Shown here: positions 45,027-54,407 of the stretch, in pieces
How positions within the stretch are numbered: the first letter of the stretch is position 1
Layout: the number at the start of each line of letters is the position of its first letter
Assembly: GCA_022707885.1 (NCBI GenBank)
Contig: JAKIZT010000003.1
Coordinates: 62,001-126,000 of the forward strand
Direction of reading: 5' to 3'
DNA: 64,000 nt
Source: Caldisericales bacterium
Lineage (GTDB): Bacteria > Caldisericota > Caldisericia > JAAYUI01
Position numbers and translations under genes: made by a program
Notes under the pieces: model-generated
What the model saw: the letters and a program-made list of their open reading frames with translations, nothing else
Databases searched by the model: none
Told to the model about the DNA's origin: nothing

Positions 45027-48000
45027 ATGAAAAAATTAACTGCAAGGGCGCTTGCGCTTTTGGTTGTCATGTCGTCTGTTTTTGTTTCTGGCCCTGGCGT
45101 TGCTGCCAGCTGTGATTGCACGAGGTTCAAATTCGACCTTGGCAATAACGGGGTCTTCCCTTCTGAGTGTGCCCCAGAAAACAATGACCTTGTAAAGCGC
45201 TGGTCATATACAACGGGAGGTTCTGTTACCTGTGCACCACTTGTTGTCTCCGGCAAAGTTTATGTGGCCTCGTGGAACAACAAAATGTACTGCCTGGATG
45301 CAGAAAAAGGAACTCTTTCCTGGTCAGCAAGGATAGGCGGGGTCCTTAACGGGATATGCTATGACTTGGACAGGGTTTATGCCTCCTGCACTGATAAAAA
45401 GGTCTACTGCCTTGATGCAAAAACTGGCAAACAGCTCTGGGTTTTTGCAATGTCATCTGCAAGCATCTCCAATCCATTGGTTTACTTGGGCAAACTCTAT
45501 ACGGCCTGCGGCAAAACAAATGACAAGACAAACAATGGTGATAACTACGTTTACTGCCTGGATGCCAAAACAGGAAAAGTTGTCTGGAGAGTAAAAAACC
45601 AGGTGGGTTTTGAGGCTTCCCCAGCGATCGCCGGCGGGAAAGTTGTCATAGGGTCAAACGACAATTACATGTATTGTTTTGATGCGGCAAGCGGGAAACA
45701 GCTCTGGAAGTCTGCAAGGGTAGGCAGTGAATTTGATGCCCCGGCATCAATATCAGCCGTTTCTGGCAAGATATACGCTGGAAACTGGGATAAAAAGCTA
45801 TATTGCCTGGATTTGAAAACTGGCAAAACTCTCTGGACCTACCTTGCTGGAGGGCCGATACTTACTGCACCAACAATTGCCGAGGGCAAAATCTATTTCG
45901 GCAGTGATGATGGCAACCTCTACTGTGTTGATGGATCATCAAAAAAGCTCTCCTGGAAGTACAAAACAGGCGGTAAAATCAACAATTCATCACCCGTGTA
46001 TTGTGCAGGGAAAATATATTTTGGCTCCTACGACAACAAGTTTTATTGCCTTGATGCAAAAACCGGCAAGAAACTGTCATCTTTTGAAACAAAGGACGAG
46101 GTGTGGTCAACACCTGCAATTTCCAATAAAAAGATCTATTTTGGGTCAAACGACGGCAACGTTTATTGTCTTGAGGCGCGTATTGAAAAGCCAGTTCGGA
46201 TGACCATAAATCCGGAATTTGCCGCGCTAAAGCCTGGGCAAAGCATACTTTTTACTGCCACAGTCTACAACAATTATGGTGAAGTCATGAAAGACCAGAA
46301 GATTGCCTGGTCTCTGACAGACCCCAAAACAGGGACACTTGATTATGGCGGTCTTTTTGATGCCAAATCGCCAGGGCTGACTGATGTTGTTGCTACCTCC
46401 GGTCAGCTCTCCGCAAGGGCAAAGGCCTATGTCTACGACGAAGGATTGAACCTTGAGAAACAGGGTTGCGACTGGCCATGTTTTGGCGGTGATCCGGGCA
46501 GAACTTCATCCACAGAGGCCGATTGCGGCCCAAAAACCGACAAGCTGAAAATATTGTGGAAATACAATGCAAAATCACCTCTCACCACCCAGGCGATTTC
46601 TGTGGACGGGATGGTCTTTGCGGGTGCCCAGGATGGCAAATTCCATTGCATGGACCTTGAGACAGGCGCAAAGATCTGGGAGTTCAAATCAGGGGCGCTT
46701 GCCTACACGCCGGTTTACTGGCAAGGAAAACTGTTTGCACCGTCATTTGACAAGAAGCTCTATTGTCTTGATGCAAAAACCGGCAAAGAACTCTGGTCTT
46801 TCGAGGCTGGCGGGGAGATAAGGACATCGCCGGCTATTTATCAGGGAAAGCTCTATTTTGGCTGTGGCAAGGTTCGTGACGACAATGAAAACAATTCCGG
46901 CAAGAATGCCCTGTATTGCCTTGATGTCCTGACCGGCAAACTGGTGTGGGAAAACCCGAACAAGATAGATTTCGAGTCCTCGCCGACAGTTGCCGATGGC
47001 AAAGTGTTTATTGGGTCAAGTGACGACACTTACTACTGTTTTGATGCAAATACGGGCGATACTTACTGGACAATCGACAGCAAGAACGATTTTGACGGTG
47101 AAACAACATACTTTGATGGCAGGATTTATTTCTCCACATGGGACGGCATTGTAAGGTGTGTTGATCCCCGCTCTGGCGATGCCATCTGGACGAGTGAAGT
47201 AGACAAGGCGGTTTTTGGCCCTCTGGCGATAAGGGACGGCAGGATTTTTGCCATTTCCACAAACAAGAGGATGTTCTGCCTGTTGCTTGAAGATGGCAAG
47301 GTGCTCTATGATGTGCCAATGGAAGGTTCATCGTTCTATTCCGTGGCCTGCTACGGGAACAGGGTGGTTCTTGGCGATACTGGTGGATTGATGAAGTTGC
47401 TTGACACTTCAACCGGTGAGGAAAAGTTTGCCTACAATGTAAAAGATGGCAAGGATTTTGTTTATCCGTCAGTTTGCGGAGGAAAAATCCTCTTCACAAA
47501 TACCGATGGCTTCCTCTACTGTTTTGTTGATGACGACACTGTCGAGCCTGAAAAATCATACCCTGCCAGACTTGTTGTCCAGCCGAAAGAATCAGTTCTG
47601 AAACCAGGTGAGACCCAGCAGTTTACGGCCGCGGTTTTTGACCAGTTTGACCAGGAGATGAAGGATGTCCAGATAAGCTGGGAATGTTCTGATACAGAAA
47701 TCGGGTCAGTAGACCAGAACGGTCTCTTTACTGCCGCCAAGGATGGGGAATGCACCGTAACCGCCACTTACCTTGAGCTTTCTGATGCTGGAAGGGTGAA
47801 AGTGCTCAAGATCGCAAAACCGGAAGAAGTGACTTGCGAGTGGAACCAGTACAGGGGCAATCTCCAGAGAAATGGTGTTGTTCCTGATGGTTGCGGGCCA
47901 GACCCAGCAAAAACAAACCTTCTCTGGAGCTTTGAAACAGGCGATGACATCTATTCTTCGCCAACCATCTCCGATGGCAGGGTTTTTGTCGGTTCAGACG

Positions 48001-48866
48001 ACAACCACCTTTATTGCCTCGATCTGGCAAGCGGGGCAAAGATATGGGACTTCACTGCTACAGGAAGGGTTTTCTCTCCAGCAGTCGATTCCGGAAAAGT
48101 CTATGCCTGCTCGTATGACAGAAACCTCTACTGCCTGGATGCAAAAACAGGCAACAAGATATGGTCATTTATGTCCCAGGGCCCAACATTCTCCTCGCCA
48201 GTGGTTTGGGAAAACAGGGTGTATTTTGGATCAAAGGACCATTTCATGTATTGCCTTGATGCCACCACAGGGAAGCTGCTCTGGAAGTTTGAAGCACCCG
48301 ACCAGGTTGACTCATCTCCTGCACTCTGGGAAGGCAAGATATATTTTGGATGTGAAGACAGGAGCCTTTATTGCCTCGATGCACTGACTGGCAAAAAAAT
48401 GTGGGACTTCAAAACTGGCTACATGATAACCTCAACGCCTGCCATCTGGAATGGAAAGGTCTACATTGGTTCTGATGACAAGAAGCTTTATTGCCTGGAT
48501 GCCCAGACTGGCTCCCAGGTCTGGATGTTTGAGGCAGGCGGTGTCCTCCATTACTCTTCCCCGGCGATCTGGAACGGAAGGGTGTTCGTGGGTGCAACTG
48601 ACTCCTTCCTTTATTGCCTGGACTCTGAAACTGGCAAAAAGATATGGACATTCAGGGCAGAGGGGTGGGTCACCAGCCCGGCAGTTTGTGGCAACAAGGT
48701 CTGGTTTGGCAGCCAGGATTATTATTTCTACTGCGTCGATTTTGAAACTGGCGAGAAGATATGGTCTTTCAAAACAGAAGGGGCTGTTTCATCGCCTGCC
48801 ATTTCAAACGGTCACATTCTGGCCGGTTCTTTTGACAACAAGCTCTACTGCTTTGGTGCAAAATAA
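45027..48866 (+). CDS. Secreted PQQ-like beta-propeller protein 2 (three propellers, two Ig-like domains)
   Basis: A 1279-residue exported protein with a clean signal peptide (MKKLTARALALLVV... to GVAAS). Three propellers (about 45100-46180, 46460-47530, 47835-48866), each opened by the same cysteine header as in protein 1 (CDWPCFGGDPGRT...CGP, CEWNQYRGNLQRNG...CGP), are separated by two Big_2/Ig-like domains (LKPGQSILFTATVYNNYG and LKPGETQQFTAAVFDQFD). Blades are highly regular. It is the sister of protein 1 but with different spacer domains and no C-terminal one. A surface-binding function is inferred. Confidence 0.85.
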   Translation: MKKLTARALALLVVMSSVFVSGPGVAASCDCTRFKFDLGNNGVFPSECAPENNDLVKRWSYTTGGSVTCAPLVVSGKVYVASWNNKMYCLDAEKGTLSWSARIGGVLNGICYDLDRVYASCTDKKVYCLDAKTGKQLWVFAMSSASISNPLVYLGKLYTACGKTNDKTNNGDNYVYCLDAKTGKVVWRVKNQVGFEASPAIAGGKVVIGSNDNYMYCFDAASGKQLWKSARVGSEFDAPASISAVSGKIYAGNWDKKLYCLDLKTGKTLWTYLAGGPILTAPTIAEGKIYFGSDDGNLYCVDGSSKKLSWKYKTGGKINNSSPVYCAGKIYFGSYDNKFYCLDAKTGKKLSSFETKDEVWSTPAISNKKIYFGSNDGNVYCLEARIEKPVRMTINPEFAALKPGQSILFTATVYNNYGEVMKDQKIAWSLTDPKTGTLDYGGLFDAKSPGLTDVVATSGQLSARAKAYVYDEGLNLEKQGCDWPCFGGDPGRTSSTEADCGPKTDKLKILWKYNAKSPLTTQAISVDGMVFAGAQDGKFHCMDLETGAKIWEFKSGALAYTPVYWQGKLFAPSFDKKLYCLDAKTGKELWSFEAGGEIRTSPAIYQGKLYFGCGKVRDDNENNSGKNALYCLDVLTGKLVWENPNKIDFESSPTVADGKVFIGSSDDTYYCFDANTGDTYWTIDSKNDFDGETTYFDGRIYFSTWDGIVRCVDPRSGDAIWTSEVDKAVFGPLAIRDGRIFAISTNKRMFCLLLEDGKVLYDVPMEGSSFYSVACYGNRVVLGDTGGLMKLLDTSTGEEKFAYNVKDGKDFVYPSVCGGKILFTNTDGFLYCFVDDDTVEPEKSYPARLVVQPKESVLKPGETQQFTAAVFDQFDQEMKDVQISWECSDTEIGSVDQNGLFTAAKDGECTVTATYLELSDAGRVKVLKIAKPEEVTCEWNQYRGNLQRNGVVPDGCGPDPAKTNLLWSFETGDDIYSSPTISDGRVFVGSDDNHLYCLDLASGAKIWDFTATGRVFSPAVDSGKVYACSYDRNLYCLDAKTGNKIWSFMSQGPTFSSPVVWENRVYFGSKDHFMYCLDATTGKLLWKFEAPDQVDSSPALWEGKIYFGCEDRSLYCLDALTGKKMWDFKTGYMITSTPAIWNGKVYIGSDDKKLYCLDAQTGSQVWMFEAGGVLHYSSPAIWNGRVFVGATDSFLYCLDSETGKKIWTFRAEGWVTSPAVCGNKVWFGSQDYYFYCVDFETGEKIWSFKTEGAVSSPAISNGHILAGSFDNKLYCFGAK

Positions 48867-48888
48867 CCGAGAGTGTACAAAGTTTCGG

Positions 48889-48921
48889 ATACGCCGAGGG
48901 GAAACCTTCGGCGTATTTTTG
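48889..48921 (+). terminator. Intrinsic terminator after propeller protein 2
   Basis: ATACGCCGA (48889-48897) pairs with TCGGCGTAT (48908-48916), extended inward by three pairs, followed by T-runs. Confidence 0.9.
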
Positions 48922-49032
48922 TTTATAACAATTTGTGCATAAATGTGGGATTTCTTTATTTTGATTGAAGAAAACACTGTAATTTTAATATAGATTTTTC
49001 AATAAATTGACCTTGTCCAAGTCTGCGTTCAA

Positions 49033-49061
49033 TTGATTGATTTAATTTATTGTGCTAATAT
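49033..49061 (+). promoter_or_regulatory. Predicted promoter giving a leaderless mRNA
   Basis: TTGATT (49033-49038), 17-nt spacer, TAATAT (49056-49061). Only seven bases separate the -10 from ATG 49069, so transcription would start at or next to the start codon. No ribosome site precedes the ATG. Confidence 0.6.
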
Positions 49062-49068
49062 CTCTCTC

Positions 49069-51201
49069 ATGAAATCCAGACTGATTACAGCAATGTTGGC
49101 TATTATACTAGCTCTCCAGATGCCTGTTTTTGCCATGGCCGAAGAAGGGAAATGCGATGATTGGGTAATGTTTAATCATGATCCTTCAAGGTCTTGTCTG
49201 ACAACGAACCAGGCGGCACCGCCGCTTCTTGTTGGAGAAGCCTACAAGGCCACGGCCGCCATCCACAGCTCAATTGCAATGACTGACAGGTACAGCGTGG
49301 TTGGTTCTGATGACATGAGGATATATTGCTACGACACTCATTCATTCAGGATAAGGTGGAACTATCTGACCGGAAACAAGGTCCGTTGCTCACCGACAAT
49401 TTTTGGAGAAGTAACAATCTGCGGTTCGGATGACGGCTATCTCTATTGCCTGAACCTCGAAACTGGAAATGAAGTCTGGAAATTCAAAACTGGCGACATC
49501 ATAAGGTCGTCACCCCTTGTTGTTAACGGGAAGGTCTATTTTGCATCAAGGGACATGAAGGTTTATTGCCTTGACGCTCTTTCTGGCCAGAAGGTCTGGG
49601 CATTTCATACGGGTGCTTTTGTCGATGCCTCACCAACATATAATGAGTACAATAAGACTATTTTGATAGGTTCCTATTCAAAAAAACTCTATTGTCTCAA
49701 TGCCGAAAATGGCAGGTTGACTTGGGAATTTGAGACCCCTTCTGAGGTCTTTGCAGCCTGTTCTGTCAAAAACGAAAAGATATTTTTTGGCACAGATGGC
49801 GGGCAGTTCTATTGCCTGTCTGATGATGGCAGACAGATCTGGAAGATAGATGTCGGTGCACACGTCTGGGCAACGCCGGCTCTTGTTGAAGACAAACTCA
49901 TAATTCCAACTGGATACGACAAGATGGTTCGCTGCCTCTACCAGGACACCGGCGAGGAAGTATGGAACTTCAGGACGGAAAACTGGAACTACTCTTCCCC
50001 GGCTGTTGGCGGGAAGTACGTTTTCTTTGGGTCGGATGACCAGAACCTCTACTGTCTGTACTGGAAAACGGGACAGCTGGCCTGGAAAGGAAACCTTGGA
50101 TACATCATTGAAGCTTCACCTGTAATCTACTGTGAGGCAGTTTATGTCGGCACATGGGGTGGAACAGTCCAGGTCTTCCAGCCAGGGCCAATCCTTGAGG
50201 TTGAGCCACAAGAAATTGATTTTGGCATAGTGACCCATGGGACAACACCTTTCAGGGACATCATCGTCAGGAACGCCAGAAAAGACCAGTTCCAGACGAA
50301 GCTTGAAGGAAAAATGGTTACTGATGAAAAACACCTTTCCTTCAGTGCAACAGAATTTTTTGATATAAGCAATGGTTCTGAACAAAAAATAAGGGTAACA
50401 CTCGATCCTGGCGGGCTTGATTATGGCAATCACCAGGCGTTGCTCAAGATATCTTCAAATGGTGGCGAATTCACCATGATAATCAGGTGGCGCATTGTTT
50501 CACCGGCACCGCCATGCCTTAATGTTTCTCCGTCCGAGCTCAATTTCGGGTTTATCAAGAGGGGTGAGGAAGTCTCAAAGACATTGACCCTTTCCTTTGA
50601 CACTGATGAGGAAGTCTCCGGCATAGTGATGGGTGAAGACAGGTGGATTGATGTGGAGCCAGTCTCCTTCACTTCTATAAATCGCAAGTTCCTTCTAAAG
50701 GTTACACTCAATGGTAGCAGAATACCGGCTGGCAACGAGGCCCAGGGAAGGATCGTCATTGCCACCAAGAATGATGTTTGCCAGCAGGTTTCCGTCATGG
50801 TGAAAGTCGAGACTGAGCCAAGGATAGAAATCTCCATGGTCATCGGTGATAACACGGCTTTTGTAAATGGCAGGCCTGTCGACATGGACGTTGCCCCATA
50901 CATAACGAGCAAAGGCAGGACAATGGTCCCGATAAGGTTTATCTCCGAGACCTTTGGTGCCGACGTCAAATGGATTGCCGACAAGAAAGAGATACAGATA
51001 AACAGATTTGACAACAGGGTCAAGCTCTGGGTGGGCCGTCCTGAAATGGACGTCAATGATTTGATAAAAGCCATTCCTTCTCCACCAGAGATCAAGGATG
51101 GCAGAACAATGGTTCCGTTCAGAGCAATAGCCGAGGCCTTTGGTGCCGATGTGCAGTGGATTGCCGAGACTAAAACAGTGAGGATGGTCTTCAATCCATG
51201 A
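49069..51201 (+). CDS. Secreted propeller protein 3 with ASH-like and stalk domains
   Basis: A 710-residue exported protein. The signal peptide ends near FAMAEEG. One PQQ-like propeller (~49150-50180) follows a degenerate cysteine header; two ASH/Ig-like domains (~50195-50480, 50510-50810) come next. The C-terminal ~125 residues are the copper-amine-oxidase-N-like stalk domain, in two halves (GRTMVPIRFISETFGADVKW and GRTMVPFRAIAEAFGADVQW). The same stalk ends the second giant protein. Stalk domains are thought to hold proteins at the cell surface. It overlaps the next gene by 4 nt. Confidence 0.85.
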   Translation: MKSRLITAMLAIILALQMPVFAMAEEGKCDDWVMFNHDPSRSCLTTNQAAPPLLVGEAYKATAAIHSSIAMTDRYSVVGSDDMRIYCYDTHSFRIRWNYLTGNKVRCSPTIFGEVTICGSDDGYLYCLNLETGNEVWKFKTGDIIRSSPLVVNGKVYFASRDMKVYCLDALSGQKVWAFHTGAFVDASPTYNEYNKTILIGSYSKKLYCLNAENGRLTWEFETPSEVFAACSVKNEKIFFGTDGGQFYCLSDDGRQIWKIDVGAHVWATPALVEDKLIIPTGYDKMVRCLYQDTGEEVWNFRTENWNYSSPAVGGKYVFFGSDDQNLYCLYWKTGQLAWKGNLGYIIEASPVIYCEAVYVGTWGGTVQVFQPGPILEVEPQEIDFGIVTHGTTPFRDIIVRNARKDQFQTKLEGKMVTDEKHLSFSATEFFDISNGSEQKIRVTLDPGGLDYGNHQALLKISSNGGEFTMIIRWRIVSPAPPCLNVSPSELNFGFIKRGEEVSKTLTLSFDTDEEVSGIVMGEDRWIDVEPVSFTSINRKFLLKVTLNGSRIPAGNEAQGRIVIATKNDVCQQVSVMVKVETEPRIEISMVIGDNTAFVNGRPVDMDVAPYITSKGRTMVPIRFISETFGADVKWIADKKEIQINRFDNRVKLWVGRPEMDVNDLIKAIPSPPEIKDGRTMVPFRAIAEAFGADVQWIAETKTVRMVFNP

Positions 51202-52388
51202 CCCTTGCCAATGCGCTCTCGTGGACAAGCGGGCGCGCAAATGGTGATGCAATAAAGGCGCTTCTTTCTGCCTCTGCGTGGCTTTCGCAATCAGGCATCC
51301 AGGAGCAGGAAGGCCCTCATGCTGGCGGATTTTATGGCTGGTACTCGACGCTTGAACACTGCCATTCGATCATGTTTTCTGCCGCCACTGGAAATGCAAT
51401 CACCTGCATGCTTTTTCTGGACAGGATGTTGCCGGGCTGGCCAAGGCAAAACCCGACAGAACAGGCGGCCTTCTGGCTGCTTGACAAGGCGTGGGTGGCT
51501 GATGAGGGCGGGTTTATGGTGGGCATCAATCCCCAAAATGATTCCCAGGTCAGGCAGATAAAAACGCTTGATGTCGCAATGATCCTGAATGCCTTTGTGC
51601 ATCTGCATTATGAAACTGACAATTCTTTTTGCCTTTCTGTGGCCTCAAAGGCAGTTGACTTCATAACCCAGCGCATGATGGGGCCAAACGGCGTCCCCTA
51701 CCCGCTCCTCGATGTCGACAGCGCAACAGTCATACAGGACACATCAAACTGGCGCGCCGATATCCAGCCCTATCTGGCAAAAATTTCCATAGGGCTCATG
51801 AACTATGCGCAGGCAATAAGGTCTGAAAGGGCCAGAACGCATGCAATAAGATTGCTGGACTGGGCCTGCCAGAAGGCAGAAGAAAAGCAGGAAGGAGCGA
51901 TAACTTCGACAGGAAGATCGGTGCATCTGCTTCCGACGATGTATGCCGTTGATGCGCTCCTTGTTGGCTCAGTGATGCTGGACAGGCAGAGGATGCTTGA
52001 AGCCGCGCTGAAGACTTGGCGTTTTGTTGCAGACTGCCAGCTCCAGGACGGTGGTTTTCCGATGCTTGTAGGTGAAGGTGAAAACTACGAAAGGGCCGAT
52101 GTGTGTGCCCATTTCATCAGGGCCGGAAGACTCATAGAGGCCCTTGGGATGCTTCCGGAGGGCTACTGTCTTAAAATAGACAAGGCAACGAAAAGGCTTT
52201 GCGGGGAGCTTGCCAACAGGCAACCGGACCCAAAAATGTTTGGGGCATTCAATCATTCTGGCGCAGAACGCCCTGACTTGCAGGATGCCAACACCCAGGC
52301 CACAATGGTGGCCATTCAGGCGCTATCGCTTGAGGCTGGCATGCCAAATGCGGCATCTGCAATCGCCCGGGACATGTTGATTGTATAG
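51198..52388 (+). CDS. Alpha/alpha-toroid protein coupled to propeller protein 3
   Basis: A 396-residue protein with repeated helical hairpins, GGF and DGGF turns (EGGFMVG, DGGFPML) and aromatic-rich helices, the look of an (alpha/alpha)6 barrel as in glycoside hydrolases, lyases or prenyltransferase-like folds. No signal peptide is seen. The start ATG overlaps the stop of the propeller gene (ATGA), so the two are made together. Carbohydrate handling is a fair guess, but catalytic residues cannot be assigned. Confidence 0.6.
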   Translation: MTLANALSWTSGRANGDAIKALLSASAWLSQSGIQEQEGPHAGGFYGWYSTLEHCHSIMFSAATGNAITCMLFLDRMLPGWPRQNPTEQAAFWLLDKAWVADEGGFMVGINPQNDSQVRQIKTLDVAMILNAFVHLHYETDNSFCLSVASKAVDFITQRMMGPNGVPYPLLDVDSATVIQDTSNWRADIQPYLAKISIGLMNYAQAIRSERARTHAIRLLDWACQKAEEKQEGAITSTGRSVHLLPTMYAVDALLVGSVMLDRQRMLEAALKTWRFVADCQLQDGGFPMLVGEGENYERADVCAHFIRAGRLIEALGMLPEGYCLKIDKATKRLCGELANRQPDPKMFGAFNHSGAERPDLQDANTQATMVAIQALSLEAGMPNAASAIARDMLIV

Positions 52389-52445
52389 TGTCTAGACGAT
52401 AGCCCCGAAATATATAGATTCTTTCAGTACTCTCAAGCAATATTA

Positions 52446-52474
52446 TTACAAAAAGCATCCTTTTCTGATACAAT
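52446..52474 (+). promoter_or_regulatory. Possible promoter of the lipoprotein gene
   Basis: TTACAA (52446-52451), 17-nt spacer, TACAAT (52469-52474), ~45 nt before the start codon. The -35 is weak. Confidence 0.4.
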
Positions 52475-52520
52475 TCTAGGCTAGTCCTGAGCAGGTAAAA
52501 AAAGTTTGTCTGGGGGTTTG

Positions 52521-53855
52521 ATGAAAAAAATAGCCAGAGTTTTTTATGTAACAAGTCTGATTTTGACATTCCTTGCTGGTTGCGGAGCTTCAAATGAGGG
52601 GATAGAGCAGATTACGTCACAAGGAGAGAGACGTTTTTACACCCTTGGTTATGGTGATGACTGGGACACCCAGATGAGAAAGAGAGAAATTACCATCTAT
52701 TCCGCCCCGCTTGACTGGAGTGATTTCACATCTGCGTTTACGGTAAAGTTGCCAAGAATAAGAGACCCTTACATGGAAGGCCTGCTAAAATACACTGTGG
52801 CAACAACAAACTTTAGCAGTGCGTTTTATTTTTATCTGGAAGGACCATACACATGCAGTCTGGAGGGACTTTCGCCTGATAAACAGTGGGCCCTCCTTTA
52901 TGCAGGGACCGGGTTTTACTTTGAGATGCCATACAAAGAGGATGGTAAATCGCTAAAAGAAATATCGGCCAAATATACCATTTTGTATAACCTGAAAAAC
53001 GGCTCATCAAAAAAACTTGGCGCCAGATATAGAAAATCCTTTTATCATGACGATCTCGGGGAGCTGGTAAAGGAAAGCGGTGCCTTTTATTTTCCTATTT
53101 ATTGGGGAGAAAAAGAATTGTTGCTTGTTGAGCAGACAAAAGAAAACAAATTCTTTGGCACCAGTGGAAAATATTGGGATCCCAAGGTTGTGACAATGGA
53201 CTCTAACCATGCACAGGTGCCTTATGCCCATGCCCGTGGAGTCAGGCTTTCCCTGGATGATCTAAGCATTACTCCAACAGATAGAGTGAAACCAATTAGA
53301 CCATGGGTAACGTTTGCCGATCAAACCACTGGTATTGTTGGCCATGTTGGGCCTTATGACAAAACGTATCCGAAAAGTAGTGACATACCCGATATCACAG
53401 GTATAAGTTGCAAACACAATACATACGCTATTGCTGATATGAGTGGTAAAAAAATATGGATATTCCAGGAAAAGTTCAAAAATTTTGAAGATGGTGATTA
53501 TAAAATCCGTCAATACGCGATAGCTTCGACTTCGAAAGATTCTGTTTTTATTTTTGCTACCTATATGAAGCCAGGTTTTGGGGAAGCAGTTGCACCAAAG
53601 TTCAGAAATTATCTTCTCAGGCTGGACATGAACAGTGGCGAAATGGAAAAAATAAAAGAGCTTGATCAAAATACGTTTTCTGATGGCTTCATAGGGGCTT
53701 CTCACCCGGACAAAGCCTATATTTTTGCAGGATTGCATGATGAAGCAAGAACAAAAGTCGAAAGAGTATTGATGAAATACCTTGACGGCAAGCTTGTCAG
53801 GGTGCAACCCCAAAATGGAATCCCTAGGGTTGGAGAGGATTTCTATATCAGGTAG
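52521..53855 (+). CDS. Putative lipoprotein of unknown function
   Basis: A 444-residue protein. ATG 52521 follows TGGGGG. The signal peptide ends in the lipobox LAGC (about residue 20). The mature part appears all-beta with repeated 'spdk.w.l.y' or '..D.s...i..f' strands, perhaps a degenerate beta-propeller. No family is recognised. It is the only lipoprotein in the surface-protein locus. Confidence 0.6.
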   Translation: MKKIARVFYVTSLILTFLAGCGASNEGIEQITSQGERRFYTLGYGDDWDTQMRKREITIYSAPLDWSDFTSAFTVKLPRIRDPYMEGLLKYTVATTNFSSAFYFYLEGPYTCSLEGLSPDKQWALLYAGTGFYFEMPYKEDGKSLKEISAKYTILYNLKNGSSKKLGARYRKSFYHDDLGELVKESGAFYFPIYWGEKELLLVEQTKENKFFGTSGKYWDPKVVTMDSNHAQVPYAHARGVRLSLDDLSITPTDRVKPIRPWVTFADQTTGIVGHVGPYDKTYPKSSDIPDITGISCKHNTYAIADMSGKKIWIFQEKFKNFEDGDYKIRQYAIASTSKDSVFIFATYMKPGFGEAVAPKFRNYLLRLDMNSGEMEKIKELDQNTFSDGFIGASHPDKAYIFAGLHDEARTKVERVLMKYLDGKLVRVQPQNGIPRVGEDFYIR

Positions 53856-53947
53856 ATATCCAGATTAAGCAAACCTGTTTTTCTCCAATTGGCTATGAGC
53901 CAGCTGTTTACTGTATTTTTTTGATATGAAACCATTCCTTAATCTTA

Positions 53948-53977
53948 TACTATTGACTGTAGTACTATTGACTGTAA
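53948..53977. promoter_or_regulatory. Tandem operator repeats upstream of the BlaI-type gene
   Basis: TACTATTGACTGTA occurs twice with a 15-bp period (53948-53962, 53963-53977). The junction forms the palindrome TAGTACTA. BlaI/MecI/CopY repressors bind TACA/TACTA-type dyads, so this is the likely autoregulatory site. Confidence 0.75.
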
Positions 53978-53980
53978 AAT
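53953..53980 (+). promoter_or_regulatory. Promoter of the BlaI-type operon, overlapped by its operator
   Basis: TTGACT (53953-53958) lies in repeat 1, a 16-nt spacer covers repeat 2, and TAAAAT follows (53975-53980). The ATG is only 10 nt downstream of the -10 and has no ribosome site, so the leader is a few bases at most. Confidence 0.7.
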
Positions 53981-53990
53981 ATCCACCATC

Positions 53991-54407
53991 ATGGAAGACA
54001 AAGTTATAAGGGTAACGTCAAACAGGGTCGGTGCAGGGCTGGTTCTCGGCTCCCTGGAGTACGAGGTCTACAAGGCCTGTTGCGCAATCGGAAAGGCGAC
54101 CGTAAGGGAAATAGTGGACCATCTTTCAACCGATCATGCCTACACGACCATAATGACAACCTGTGACAGGCTTTCCAAGAAGGGCGTCCTCAAGAGGGAA
54201 AAATGTGGCAAGAGTTATGTTTACATGCCATCAGTCACCCAGGAGGAGATGGATGTTAAAAGCACATGCAAGGTGCTCAATTCTGTAATTGGCAGCCTTA
54301 CTGAATCGGTCATGGCAAATTTTCTGGAAATGCTTGAGAATTCGGACTCGAACAAACTGGACATGCTTGAGCGTATGATAAAGGAGAGGAAACAGAATGC
54401 AAAATAG
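53991..54407 (+). CDS. BlaI/MecI/CopY-family repressor
   Basis: A 138-residue regulator with a winged-helix N-terminal domain (LGSLEYEVYKACCAIGKATVRE, YTTIMTTCDRLSKKGVLKRE) and a helical dimerisation domain ending MLERMIKERKQ. In the family an antirepressor M56 metalloprotease cleaves or relieves the repressor; such a protease is encoded next (11-nt overlap). Operator repeats sit on its own promoter, so autoregulation is expected. No beta-lactamase or copper transporter is present in the window. Confidence 0.92.
   Translation: MEDKVIRVTSNRVGAGLVLGSLEYEVYKACCAIGKATVREIVDHLSTDHAYTTIMTTCDRLSKKGVLKREKCGKSYVYMPSVTQEEMDVKSTCKVLNSVIGSLTESVMANFLEMLENSDSNKLDMLERMIKERKQNAK

Noticed and set aside
40566-51201. 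PQQ-dependent dehydrogenase activity for the propeller proteins
   Set aside because: Only the blade repeat is shared; no cofactor-binding or catalytic residues of the quinoprotein dehydrogenases can be identified.
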